A stretch of 49,668 bases of DNA, taken from positions 1 through 49,668 of the forward strand of contig JAQCGX010000026.1 of the NCBI GenBank assembly GCA_027619975.1, written 5' to 3'. This stretch comes from Nitrospinota bacterium. GTDB taxonomy: Bacteria > Nitrospinota > Nitrospinia > Nitrospinales > VA-1. The position numbers and the translations under genes are program-made. A model generated the notes under the pieces. That model searched no databases. It was not told the origin of the DNA and was given only the letters and a program-made list of their open reading frames with translations. This document shows positions 8,999-17,253 of the stretch, piece by piece (the first letter of the stretch is position 1; each line of letters opens with the position of its first letter).

Positions 8999-9454
8999 AT
9001 GGCTGAATCGAAACAATTTTGTACTTTTTATCTCGGCGATCTATTTTTTGGTGTGAAAGTGGAAAACGTTCAGGAAGTATTCCGGTACCAGGATATGACC
9101 AAAGTTCCCCTGGCGCCTTCGGCGGTTCGTGGTTTGATCAACATTAGGGGACAGATCATCACGGCTATTGATTTGCGTAGTCGGCTTGGCATGGAAGAAT
9201 GGAAAGAAGACAAGCTTCCCATGAATGTGGTCGTTCGCACTGAGGGAGGGGTCGTCAGTCTTCTGGTCGATGAAATTGCTGATGTTCTGGAGGTTGCTGA
9301 AGAAAATTTTGAACGCCCACCGGATACCATCGATGAAATCACTCGAGAGCTGGTCCTCGGCGTTTACAAATTAAAAGATAAGCTGTTGCTGATTCTGGAT
9401 ACGAAAAAAACGGTCCACGTCGGTCCAGCTGAAAGCCTGGTGGCGACTCACTAG
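8999..9454 (+). CDS. cheW: Chemotaxis coupling protein CheW
   Basis: A 151-residue single CheW domain. It has the typical FCTFYLGDLFFGVKVENVQEV opening, the PLAPSAVRGLINIRGQI core (receptor and CheA contact surface) and a DTKKTV end. It bridges chemoreceptors and CheA at the membrane array. It begins three bases after the cheA stop, so the two are surely co-transcribed and probably translationally coupled. Together with the two CheW-like domains of CheA this gives three CheW modules in the cluster. Confidence 0.93.
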   Translation: MAESKQFCTFYLGDLFFGVKVENVQEVFRYQDMTKVPLAPSAVRGLINIRGQIITAIDLRSRLGMEEWKEDKLPMNVVVRTEGGVVSLLVDEIADVLEVAEENFERPPDTIDEITRELVLGVYKLKDKLLLILDTKKTVHVGPAESLVATH

Positions 9455-9503
9455 GAGATTTTGTCCCTTTGTTCCCGTTTCGTGGCAGGGGGTAGAGGGG
9501 GGG

Positions 9504-10598
9504 CTAGCGCCCCACTTTAGCAATTCTGATGATTTCCTGGCCAATTTGATTTAACGGCAGCACCTTATCTGCCAAGCCTGCCTTGGCAACAAACCCTGGC
9601 ATTCCCCAAACGACACTACTTTCCTCATCCTGTACAATCACCTGCCCACCAGCGTCTTTTATGTGTTCACAACCGATCATTCCGTCCTGACCCATTCCCG
9701 TTAATATGACTCCGAGAATGTTGGGTCCGTAAAGGTTTGCCACAGATCTAAAAAGGACATCCACCGCCGGGCGGCAGGAGTTTTCAGGGTGGTCCTGATT
9801 GGTTTCAATTTTGACGTGGGTTCCATTTCTTCGTAGCACCATATGGTAGTCGCCGGGGGCGATCCAGGCTTTTCCGTTTTCCAAAACCTGTCCGGGGGCT
9901 CCTTCAGTAACTGTAACTTCAGACTTGGAGGATAGTCTGTCCGCCAGCAGTTTGGTGAAAAATGGCGGCATGTGCTGAACCAACACAATCGGTACCGGGA
10001 AATCTTTTGGAAATACCGGGAACAGTTCCGCCAGGGCATTGGGACCCCCCGTGGACACGCCAATGGCGACGATATCTATTTTTGCATTGGCAGGTGACCT
10101 TGAACCCGTTTTAACAGGCGGTCTAATCCTTGGCGCAACTTTGACTGTCGGGCTTGGTTTCCCCGTGAGTGGTGGTTTTAATCCTGCCTTCTCGGCGCAG
10201 AACATTTTAACCTTCGGAATGAGCTCATCCCGCACTCTTTGCATGGCGATGGAGACACTGCCTACATTAGCCGGCTTGGTTACATAATCCGTGGCGCCTA
10301 AAGATAAAGCTTCAAGGGTTTTGGCCCCGCCGCGTTCCGTCAGGGTGCTGAACATGATGACTGGAAGGGAAGGGTACAATTTCCGGACTTCCACCAGTGT
10401 TTGCAGGCCGTCCATTTCGGGCATTTCTATGTCCAGAGTTAAAATATCTGGATTTATTTGTGGGATCTTTGCCAGGGCAATCCGCCCATTGGCAGCTACG
10501 CCGACAACATCGATTTCCGGGTCGGAAGATAGAACGTCCGTCACAATTTTACGGACAACCACGGCATCATCGACAACCAGAACCCTTATTTTTCTCAT
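9504..10598 (-). CDS. cheB: Chemotaxis protein-glutamate methylesterase CheB
   Basis: A 364-residue protein with an N-terminal receiver domain (D10/D11, phospho-D56, K in TKPAN) and a C-terminal methylesterase domain. The catalytic triad is recognisable: Ser in GVSTGGP, His in QHMP and Asp in LTGMGQDGM. CheB removes methyl groups from receptor glutamates once phosphorylated by CheA, giving adaptation. It converges on cheW, with a GGGGC/GCCCC hairpin across its stop codon (9500-9513). The ATG at 10598 starts the conserved MRKIRVLVVDD; an upstream in-frame start at 10667 is unlikely. No cheR gene lies nearby, so the methyltransferase must be elsewhere. Confidence 0.93.
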   Translation of the reverse strand: MRKIRVLVVDDAVVVRKIVTDVLSSDPEIDVVGVAANGRIALAKIPQINPDILTLDIEMPEMDGLQTLVEVRKLYPSLPVIMFSTLTERGGAKTLEALSLGATDYVTKPANVGSVSIAMQRVRDELIPKVKMFCAEKAGLKPPLTGKPSPTVKVAPRIRPPVKTGSRSPANAKIDIVAIGVSTGGPNALAELFPVFPKDFPVPIVLVQHMPPFFTKLLADRLSSKSEVTVTEGAPGQVLENGKAWIAPGDYHMVLRRNGTHVKIETNQDHPENSCRPAVDVLFRSVANLYGPNILGVILTGMGQDGMIGCEHIKDAGGQVIVQDEESSVVWGMPGFVAKAGLADKVLPLNQIGQEIIRIAKVGR

Positions 10599-10785
10599 AT
10601 CGTTTTCTTGGAAATATAGAGTACATTTGATATTATTCGATCTAATAAATCGAGAAAATCGGATCAAAAAATATCGGATAAAATGAAATTAAAAGTTAAA
10701 AAACCATTACGAATCAAATAGTTATTGGCATTATCCTAAGGTAACTTAAATTTGTTAGTTTTACCAGCCTTATTTGAAAGCGTTC

Positions 10786-10813
10786 TTGAGGTTTGGGATG
10801 AATACGGTATATA
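10786..10813 (+). promoter_or_regulatory. Candidate promoter for the 85-residue gene
   Basis: TTGAGG (10786-10791) and TATATA (10808-10813) are 16 bases apart in the gap between the divergent cheB gene and the small gene at 10878. Confidence 0.4.
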
Positions 10814-10877
10814 TGATGGGCGGTTAATTTAGGGATTTGGAGTTGGTTTTAAAGGTAAATATTTTGAGGAATAGACT

Positions 10878-11135
10878 ATGGTAAAACTGATGAATAAAAA
10901 TGGGATGGAAATCCATAATTCAGCAAAACATGTTTTTGATGAGCTGATGCGTGGCACGGGATGCGTTATTGCCGATAAATCATCTATTTTTATAGAAACT
11001 GAAAATTTTAATGAAAAACATATCGTAGTCTCCAGAGTCCCGGAACAGCAGGGGCCGGTGATAGCAAAAAAATTCCCATCCTCTCATTTTAAGGATGCCT
11101 GGGAGGTTTTTAATAATTGGCCAGAAGCCAAGTAG
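10878..11135 (+). CDS. Small conserved-looking hypothetical protein (85 aa)
   Basis: An 85-residue soluble protein of mixed charge with no signal peptide or membrane segment. I do not recognise a family. It is preceded by a plausible ribosome binding site (GAGGAATAG about 6 bases before the ATG) and a candidate promoter. It ends 62 bases before the ACT-domain gene, so the two may be co-transcribed. The sequence has a helical N-terminal half (HVFDELMRGTG) and a beta-rich second half. Confidence 0.6.
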   Translation: MVKLMNKNGMEIHNSAKHVFDELMRGTGCVIADKSSIFIETENFNEKHIVVSRVPEQQGPVIAKKFPSSHFKDAWEVFNNWPEAK

Positions 11136-11196
11136 TTTCAGAGCGCTGGAGTTGATGGTAAATTATCTCCAAAACACTTTTTCTGAGAAATCCGTT

Positions 11197-11721
11197 ATGA
11201 AAAACTGGTTCATGCTCACTCTTGTGGGTAAAGATCACGCTGGCATCGTTGCAACAATCACCGAAGCCTTATACCTGAATAATTGTAATCTTGGCGAAGC
11301 CTCAATGACACGTCTGGGGGGGAGTTTCACGATCATGCTGATGGTTCAATTTGAAGGAAAGGCGGAAGAACTGGATCACACTCTTCAAACCGTGTGTGAT
11401 TCCCTGAATCTTCGCCATCATGTGGATAAAATAGAGGGGGAACTGCACCATCACCTGGAACCAAATGTCCGGTTAAGCGTTCACGGATCTGACAGATCGG
11501 GAATCGTGGCTCAAGTCACTCGTGTTTTGGCTGATGCAGGGCTAAGCATCCTGAATCTGGAGTCAGATGTAGGGGGCACAACCGACAAGCCCCTGTATAT
11601 CATGCATATCGAGGGAATTGCGGCAAAGGGTGTTGACGCTTTGCAAAATGCGTTAAAGGTGTTTGAAAGCGAAAATGATATCGAAGTGCATCTTTCGGAA
11701 CTTGAAACTCTCAGGGGTTAA
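11197..11721 (+). CDS. ACT-domain regulator, GcvR-like
   Basis: A 174-residue protein made of two ACT domains: one opens with MLTLVGKDHAGIVATITEAL, the second with RLSVHGSDRSGIVAQVTRVL. Tandem ACT proteins of this size resemble GcvR, the glycine cleavage repressor partner, and bind amino acids as dimers. No DNA-binding domain or enzyme domain is present, so it probably acts through another protein. The start is uncertain: ATG at 11197 begins the conserved part, while ATG at 11155 has a somewhat better upstream GGAG. It is 5 bases from def, so the pair is an operon. Confidence 0.75.
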   Translation: MKNWFMLTLVGKDHAGIVATITEALYLNNCNLGEASMTRLGGSFTIMLMVQFEGKAEELDHTLQTVCDSLNLRHHVDKIEGELHHHLEPNVRLSVHGSDRSGIVAQVTRVLADAGLSILNLESDVGGTTDKPLYIMHIEGIAAKGVDALQNALKVFESENDIEVHLSELETLRG

Positions 11722-11726
11722 GTACG

Positions 11727-12236
11727 ATGGCTGTTTTAGAGATTCTTGTTTATCCAGATGAGCGGTTGAAACAAATATCCAAACCCGTCGAGAAATTTGA
11801 TGAATCGCTTTTGAATTTTGTCAGCGACTTGGAAGAAACCATGCATGCCGGACCTGGGAGCGTGGGTATCGCGGCGCCGCAGGTCGGGCGCTTTGAGCGC
11901 ATCGTTTTGGTCGATGTTTCCTGCAAGCCTAAAATAAAAAGTCATGGCCACCTGGTTATGATAAACCCCGAAATCACCGACAAGGAAGGTAATGTTGTCG
12001 GAAGGGAAGGGTGTATGTCGGTTCCGGATTATACCGGCAATGTTGTGCGCTGGGAGTTTATTCAAGTGAAGGCTTTTGATAAATTTGGCACCTCTCACAA
12101 TTACGAAATGGAAGGTTATGAAGCCCGAGCGGTTCAGCACGAGATGGATCATCTGGACGGATTGTTGTTTCTCGACCGGGTGGTGAGCCGCCGGGACGGT
12201 TTGTTTCGGCGCAAGGTTTATGACAAAAAATCTTAA
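11727..12236 (+). CDS. def: Peptide deformylase
   Basis: A 169-residue enzyme with all three deformylase motifs: GIAAPQVG at 47-54, EGCMSVP with metal ligand C96, and QHEMDHLDG with metal ligands H138 and H142 and catalytic E139. It removes the formyl group from the initiating methionine of new proteins. Length is normal. It follows the ACT-domain gene at 5 bases. Confidence 0.96.
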   Translation: MAVLEILVYPDERLKQISKPVEKFDESLLNFVSDLEETMHAGPGSVGIAAPQVGRFERIVLVDVSCKPKIKSHGHLVMINPEITDKEGNVVGREGCMSVPDYTGNVVRWEFIQVKAFDKFGTSHNYEMEGYEARAVQHEMDHLDGLLFLDRVVSRRDGLFRRKVYDKKS

Positions 12237-12325
12237 AAAAACTGATTCGGTCTTGAACGGCCCCTTCCCCCTGCCTCAAAAATTTTGATCAAGAATCCAC
12301 TCAACCTTCTTTAAAAGGTTTAATA

Positions 12326-13441
12326 ATGGCGCTGAAATTATCAAATTCCATTCGGTCGGGGAGACGGATAGCTGTAAAGCTTTGTTTTTTTCTCGTTGTC
12401 TTTTTATTGAGTGGTTGTTCCGGCTTGGGGCCTTCAACGTTAAAAGGCAACCGGTATAACTACAACACCACCATCCAAAGGTCCAACGATCAGCAGTTAT
12501 TGCTGAATCTGGTTCGCCTCAAATACCGGGATACTCCCTATTTTCTTGAGGTCAACAGCGTTGCGGCCCAGTTTAAATTTCGCGCCAACGCCGATGCCGA
12601 CGCCACCCTTCAGAATGGCGTCAAGGGCCTTTTCGGATTTTCGGCTGGGGCCAGTGTGGAGGAAAATCCAACTGTATCTTATGCGCCTTTGCAGGGCGAA
12701 CAATTCATTCAACGTTTTTTGTCACATATCCCCCTGGAGAACATATTCCTGCTGACCCGTTCGGGCTGGAGCTTTGAACGGATTTTACGGGTTTGCCTGG
12801 AGCGAGTCGGCAATTTGAAAAATGCTCCCACAGCCTCTGGACCGACTCCGGAAACTGCGCCTGTTTATGAGGATTTTGCCCAAGCGGCTAATTTGATCCG
12901 AAAATTACAGCTAAAGGATGCCCACACCTTGTCTCTGGGAGCCAGCGGCAACATCCCGGAATTGATTTTTCAGTTTGAAAAGACGGAAAATGGTTTTCCG
13001 GAGCTTCAGGAGTTGAACGTTCTTTTGGGATTGCCCCCGGAAAACTTGCGGTTTGTTTTGACCCCGTACCCTTCTCCCGATGACCCACAACACATCCGGG
13101 TGGAAACGCGCTCCCTGCTGGGAATGATGTACTACCTGTCCCACGCGGTGGAAGCTCCTGAAGAAGATCAAATGGGCGGCAAGGTCACGTTGACCCGCTA
13201 TTCATCCGGCAAGCCGTTTAACTGGGCGGATGTCACCGGAGAACTTCTTAAGATTCACTCCCAGTCTACTCAGCCCGCTCAGGCGGCGATGGCCGTGAAT
13301 TATCGGGATAGTTGGTTTTATATAGACGATTCCGATCTCCAATCCAAATCCACTTTTTCCCTGCTGGCACAGATATTTTCGCTGCAGTCAGGGAACGCGA
13401 AGGACAAGGGACCCTTACTGACCCTGCCTCTGGGGAATTAG
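12326..13441 (+). CDS. Putative lipoprotein of unknown function (371 aa)
   Basis: The N-terminus is positively charged, followed by a hydrophobic stretch and lipobox LLSG-C31, so it is predicted to be a lipoprotein, probably in the outer membrane. The mature part begins with a segment rich in N, Y and Q (NYNTTIQRSNDQQLLLNLVRLKY). It has no enzyme motif I recognise. The ribosome binding site AAAGG lies 8 bases before the ATG. The gene lies 89 bases after def and converges on the MscS gene. Function unknown. Confidence 0.8.
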   Translation: MALKLSNSIRSGRRIAVKLCFFLVVFLLSGCSGLGPSTLKGNRYNYNTTIQRSNDQQLLLNLVRLKYRDTPYFLEVNSVAAQFKFRANADADATLQNGVKGLFGFSAGASVEENPTVSYAPLQGEQFIQRFLSHIPLENIFLLTRSGWSFERILRVCLERVGNLKNAPTASGPTPETAPVYEDFAQAANLIRKLQLKDAHTLSLGASGNIPELIFQFEKTENGFPELQELNVLLGLPPENLRFVLTPYPSPDDPQHIRVETRSLLGMMYYLSHAVEAPEEDQMGGKVTLTRYSSGKPFNWADVTGELLKIHSQSTQPAQAAMAVNYRDSWFYIDDSDLQSKSTFSLLAQIFSLQSGNAKDKGPLLTLPLGN

Positions 13442-13477
13442 CTTTCCATCCGTTGAGTGGGCTTGACGGAGAGACGA

Positions 13478-14581
13478 TTATTTTTTCCTCTGCGGGGGGC
13501 TCAGCATTTCATTTTCGAGCGGTTTTGCCAAATGGATGGTCGAGGTGGGAAAGGCTATTTCAGCCCCCTGGCCTTCAATAATTTTTATGACCCGGAGCAG
13601 AATTTCCTGCTTGACCTCGTGAAAATGAACCCAGTTCGTGGTTTTGGTAAACGTATAGATAAAAAAATCAAGGGAGGAGGGGGCGAAGGAGTTGAAGTTG
13701 ACGATCAGCGTTTGCTGAGAGTCGATTTCAGAGTGATTCTGGAGCATCTCTTTCACATTTTGAATGATAGAGGGAATTTTTGCCGCATCCTCGTAACGGA
13801 TACCGATCGTTTCATAGATCCTTCGATTTTTCATTCTGGAAGGATTCTCCACAGCGATGGTTGTAAAAATCGAATTAGGAACGTATAGCGGTCTTTTGTC
13901 GAAGGTCCGGATACAGGTCAGTCGCCATCCGATTTTTTCAACGGTACCTTCTATTTCCCGGTCGGGTGAACGAACCCATTCGCCAACCGCGAAAGGCCGG
14001 TCCAGATAGATGGTCAGTCCGCCAAAGAAATTTGCCAGTAAATCCTTGGCCGCAAAGCCGATGGCGATACCGCCGATACCGCCAAACGCCAACACGCCGG
14101 AGACACTGTACCCCAGAGTTTGCAGGACAACCAAGGCCGCCGTTATGAAAACTGATATGCGAAGCAGTTTGGAAAAGGCATCGATCGTAGTGTGGTCAAC
14201 ATCCTTTTCCTTTTCGATATAGGTATTTTCAATATTATTGATCAGCCGGACGAGGAACCAGGCGAGAGCCGCAATGATTACGGTATCTCTGACAGGTTGG
14301 ACAGCGCTGAAAATAACAGCTTTAGTGGATTTCTGAATGATTTCCGCCGCCAGTGAGATTCCGGCGGCCCAGATGATGACACTCAGGGGTCTCCTGACTG
14401 CGGCGATCAAGGCGTCGTCCCATCTATTTTCTGTTTCCTCCAGCCGTTTTTGGAGTCGTTTTAAAATTCGCCGTTGAATGTAGTCAATGATGAGAGAACC
14501 GAAAACAACGATAAATGCCTGTATCATATAACTGTTGTTTGCGATTAAGATGTCTTCCAGAGTTTTAAAATTCAGATCCAT
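13478..14581 (-). CDS. MscS-family mechanosensitive channel
   Basis: A 367-residue protein with about four hydrophobic helices in the first half. The pore-lining glycine/alanine-rich segment follows (GVLAFGGIGGIAIGFAAKDLLANFFGG), then the beta domain (VGEWVRS...GTVEKIGWRLTCIRTFDKR) and the C-terminal alpha-beta domain. This is the standard MscS core with one or two extra N-terminal helices. Such channels open under membrane tension to release solutes after osmotic downshock. The C-terminus is rich in charged residues and partly variable. Confidence 0.92.
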   Translation of the reverse strand: MDLNFKTLEDILIANNSYMIQAFIVVFGSLIIDYIQRRILKRLQKRLEETENRWDDALIAAVRRPLSVIIWAAGISLAAEIIQKSTKAVIFSAVQPVRDTVIIAALAWFLVRLINNIENTYIEKEKDVDHTTIDAFSKLLRISVFITAALVVLQTLGYSVSGVLAFGGIGGIAIGFAAKDLLANFFGGLTIYLDRPFAVGEWVRSPDREIEGTVEKIGWRLTCIRTFDKRPLYVPNSIFTTIAVENPSRMKNRRIYETIGIRYEDAAKIPSIIQNVKEMLQNHSEIDSQQTLIVNFNSFAPSSLDFFIYTFTKTTNWVHFHEVKQEILLRVIKIIEGQGAEIAFPTSTIHLAKPLENEMLSPPQRKK

Positions 14582-14724
14582 AATTTATAAGGGCTTTATG
14601 TTGGAGTTGCTTTGCAAGTGGTTCAAGTTGACAATATTAGCAATATGGAACAGAAAAATCCATACAAGTCCTCAATCGCTCTCCGTAAAGGGTGTGAATT
14701 AATAACGACTATAGATGGTTTGAT

Positions 14725-15882
14725 ATGAACATAGACTTACCCTTTCACCGTGCCTGGCTGGATGAGGATGACATCAATGAGGTTGTGGATACTCTGAAGT
14801 CGGGCTGGTTCACGACGGGTCCTAAAACCCATCAGTTTGAAGAGGAGTTCAAGCAATACATCGGTTGCAAACACGCTTTGGGGCTGAACTCATGTACAGC
14901 GGGACTTCATCTCTCTATTGTCGCCAGTGGGTTTCCGGAAGGGAGTGAAGTGATCACCACTCCCATGACATTCCCGGCTACCGCCAGCGTGGTGGTGCAT
15001 GAACGCTTGCGGCCCGTCTTTGTGGATATTGAACCGGGGACGCTGAATATCGATGTCAGTAAAATTGAAGCAAAAATCACTCCGAAAACCCGCGCAATAT
15101 TTCCCGTCCACTTTGCCGGTCATGCCTGCGATATGGATGCCATCGAAGCAATTGCCGAGAAGTATAACCTGGCTATTATCGAAGATGCCGCGCATGCGCT
15201 GGAATCCTCGTACAAGCAAAGAAAAATCGGCAACCTGGGGCATCTGACTTCGTTCAGTTTTTACGCCAATAAAAATATCACCACCGGAGAAGGGGGCATG
15301 CTGACCACCAACGACGATGCGCTGGCAGATAAAATCCGGGTACTGCGATTGCACGGTTTGAGCAAGGACGCCTGGAAGCGGTTTGGCAAGAGCGGCTATT
15401 CCCACTGGCAGCTTCATGCTCCCGGCTATAAATACAATATGCCGGATATAAGCGCCTCCCTTGGCATTCATCAGCTACGAAAAGTGCATCGATTTTATGA
15501 ACTGCGAAAACGCTATGCAACGATGTATGACGAGGCGTTTAAAAATATTCCCGAAATAGAAACTTTGATTACTAAAAGTTATGCGCAACCCGCTCATCAC
15601 CTTTACATCATCGCTCTCAATCTCAATCAATTGTCAATTTCACGGGACCAGTTTGTCGACGAAATCCAGTCACGGGGAATCGGCGTGGGCGTGCACTACG
15701 TGGGTTTGCACTTGCAACCTTTCTACCGAGAAGAATTCCATACCCGCCCGGAAGATTACCCGGTAGCCACGAACTATTCAGAAAGAGTATTGACCTTGCC
15801 CTTATACCCTAAAATGACACTGCAGGAGGTGAACCGAGTCATCGAAACGGTCTCAGACATCATCATCAAGTCGCGCCGTTGA
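14725..15882 (+). CDS. DegT/DnrJ/EryC1/StrS-family PLP aminotransferase
   Basis: A 385-residue sugar aminotransferase of fold type I. The PLP lysine is K183 in FSFYANKNITTGEGG, the cofactor-ring aspartate is D154 in IIEDAAHA, and the N-terminal GWFTTGP motif is that of nucleotide-sugar 4-aminotransferases such as ArnB and PseC. The enzyme should transfer an amino group from glutamate to a keto-sugar nucleotide, for surface polysaccharide or lipid A decoration. The partner sugar epimerase at 17254-18174 is nearby but on the other strand. The exact sugar cannot be read from the sequence. The ribosome binding site is weak. Confidence 0.87.
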   Translation: MNIDLPFHRAWLDEDDINEVVDTLKSGWFTTGPKTHQFEEEFKQYIGCKHALGLNSCTAGLHLSIVASGFPEGSEVITTPMTFPATASVVVHERLRPVFVDIEPGTLNIDVSKIEAKITPKTRAIFPVHFAGHACDMDAIEAIAEKYNLAIIEDAAHALESSYKQRKIGNLGHLTSFSFYANKNITTGEGGMLTTNDDALADKIRVLRLHGLSKDAWKRFGKSGYSHWQLHAPGYKYNMPDISASLGIHQLRKVHRFYELRKRYATMYDEAFKNIPEIETLITKSYAQPAHHLYIIALNLNQLSISRDQFVDEIQSRGIGVGVHYVGLHLQPFYREEFHTRPEDYPVATNYSERVLTLPLYPKMTLQEVNRVIETVSDIIIKSRR

Positions 15883-15912
15883 TTTCCCTAAACTAATGAG
15901 GAGGAAAATATC

Positions 15913-16107
15913 ATGAATACCAAAAGACGTATCCATGATGGAATCGTCGGAGCCGTAGTTGCGGCGGGGTCGGCGTTGGGATATTGGATCGACCCTGTCT
16001 GGTTGCTTGTGCCGGGAATTCTGGGCGTCACTCTCCTGCAGAGTGGGCTCACGGGATTTTGTCCTTTATATTTTATCCTGGACAGAGGCTGTGCGGACGA
16101 CGGATGA
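15913..16107 (+). CDS. Small YgaP-like inner membrane protein (DUF2892)
   Basis: A 64-residue protein with two hydrophobic segments and the ending GLTGFCPLYFIL, which is diagnostic for the DUF2892/YgaP transmembrane family. The conserved cysteine lies in TGFCPLY. In YgaP this domain is fused to a rhodanese; here it stands alone. A strong GAGGAGGAAA site precedes the ATG at 15913. It begins 30 bases after the aminotransferase and is followed by another tiny membrane protein gene. Confidence 0.8.
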   Translation: MNTKRRIHDGIVGAVVAAGSALGYWIDPVWLLVPGILGVTLLQSGLTGFCPLYFILDRGCADDG

Positions 16108-16148
16108 AGAATTTGAGAGTTGCTCAGAAAATTTTATAGGAGGATTCG

Positions 16149-16322
16149 ATGTCGGCAAATAGTGGCCTGCGTAGTATTTTTATTATATTCTGGGTCATCG
16201 GATCGATCTTTTGGGTTCTGATTGGCGCGTTGGATGGGAATTTTATTCGCAGTGTGATTTATATTGGCATCGGATGGGTGGTGATTTTTGCCTATCTGAG
16301 CATCAAAGATACCCTTAAGTAA
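16149..16322 (+). CDS. 57-residue membrane protein
   Basis: Translation from the ATG at 16149 gives 57 residues: a short polar N-terminus, a hydrophobic helix (SIFIIFWVIGSIFWVLIGAL), a short polar loop DGNFIR, a second helix (VIYIGIGWVVIFAYLSI) and a KDTLK tail. The ribosome binding site is excellent (AGGAGG ending 5 bases before the ATG). It sits 41 bases after the DUF2892 gene, so both are probably one transcript. I do not recognise a family; a two-helix hairpin in the inner membrane is the simplest prediction. Confidence 0.65.
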   Translation: MSANSGLRSIFIIFWVIGSIFWVLIGALDGNFIRSVIYIGIGWVVIFAYLSIKDTLK

Positions 16323-16480
16323 GAAGAAATGAAAATTTACTGAAATCCATCCACTATTGCCACGACTTACTAGCTATTAAGATTATTTATTTTGATACCT
16401 GGTGAAATTCTTGTTCTAATAACAATTTCCAATAAGACGTTGGTAAGTTTTTTCCATGTTCTGAGTTTTTCAGGGAGAAT

Positions 16481-17221
16481 ATGCAGACTATTCATTGTTC
16501 TGAAGTTTGGGGTGGTAATCATAAAATCGACACGGAAGTTTGCGCTGGAGCCTTGACGGCCAGTCTTTTTTCCAGGGGGACGGATGGTGAAAAGGGCGGC
16601 GATATCTATTATTTGAGTGTCTGCGGCCGGGAAATGCTGACCCGAATTGCGATTGCCGATGTTACAGGGCATGGACAAGCCGTCAGTTCCACCAGTCAGT
16701 GGCTTTATCGTTCCATGGTGTCCCATATGAACGATTTGGAAGGGAATTTAATCCTCGGGGACCTGAATAATTTGGCTAAACATGAGGGGACGCAAGCTCT
16801 GACAACCGCTCTAATCATCACTTTCGATAAGGGGGATTCCAATCTTCACTTTTCATCTGCGGGGCATCCCCCCGTCCTGATTAAAAAGGCTGGAGAAAAC
16901 CAGTGGAACAAGTTGACGCTTAAAAATCCCACTCGAAAAGCCAATTTGCCTCTGGGAGTGATAGCAAATGCGATCTATGACAGGGAATGCGTGCCCTTAA
17001 ATGCTAACGATTCTCTATTTCTTTATACCGATGGTGTTCTGGAAACGCGAAATGAGGAAAACCAGTTATTCGGCATGGACCCGCTGATCGAAGTATTGAA
17101 CAGGAACTCTCATGGCAGTGCCCAGGAAATAAAAACCGCAGTGCTGGATTCTTTATTGGAGTTCTCCGGAGGAAACTTTGACCACGACGACGTGACTATG
17201 ATGGCATTGAAAGTCCAGTAA
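16481..17221 (+). CDS. SpoIIE/RsbU-type PP2C serine phosphatase
   Basis: A 246-residue stand-alone phosphatase domain. Metal-binding motifs of the PPM/SpoIIE family are present: GGDIYY, IADVTGHG, SSAGHPP, LYTDGVLE and the terminal FDHDDVTMM. These enzymes use two Mn/Mg ions to dephosphorylate a serine on an anti-sigma-factor antagonist in partner-switching pathways. There is no sensory or receiver domain and no STAS or anti-sigma partner next door, so its input and target are unknown. The start follows GGGAGAAT directly before the ATG. Confidence 0.87.
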   Translation: MQTIHCSEVWGGNHKIDTEVCAGALTASLFSRGTDGEKGGDIYYLSVCGREMLTRIAIADVTGHGQAVSSTSQWLYRSMVSHMNDLEGNLILGDLNNLAKHEGTQALTTALIITFDKGDSNLHFSSAGHPPVLIKKAGENQWNKLTLKNPTRKANLPLGVIANAIYDRECVPLNANDSLFLYTDGVLETRNEENQLFGMDPLIEVLNRNSHGSAQEIKTAVLDSLLEFSGGNFDHDDVTMMALKVQ

Positions 17222-17226
17222 TTTAA

Positions 17227-17249
17227 AAAGAAGAAGAAAAATCTTCTTT
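17227..17249 (-). terminator. Possible terminator between converging genes
   Basis: AAAGAAGA (17227-17234) and TCTTCTTT (17242-17249) form an 8-base stem with a 7-base loop. Read leftward it is followed by Ts, so it could end the epimerase transcript. It is AT-rich and therefore weak. Confidence 0.4.
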
Positions 17250-17253
17250 GATT

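Noticed and set aside
9500-9513. Terminator between cheW and cheB
   Set aside because: GGGGC-TAGC-GCCCC is a hairpin but overlaps the cheB stop codon and no T-run follows in either direction.
14628-14660. Promoter for the DegT aminotransferase gene from TTGACA near 14628
   Set aside because: No acceptable -10 box at 15-19 bases; the match is a chance hexamer in AT-rich DNA.
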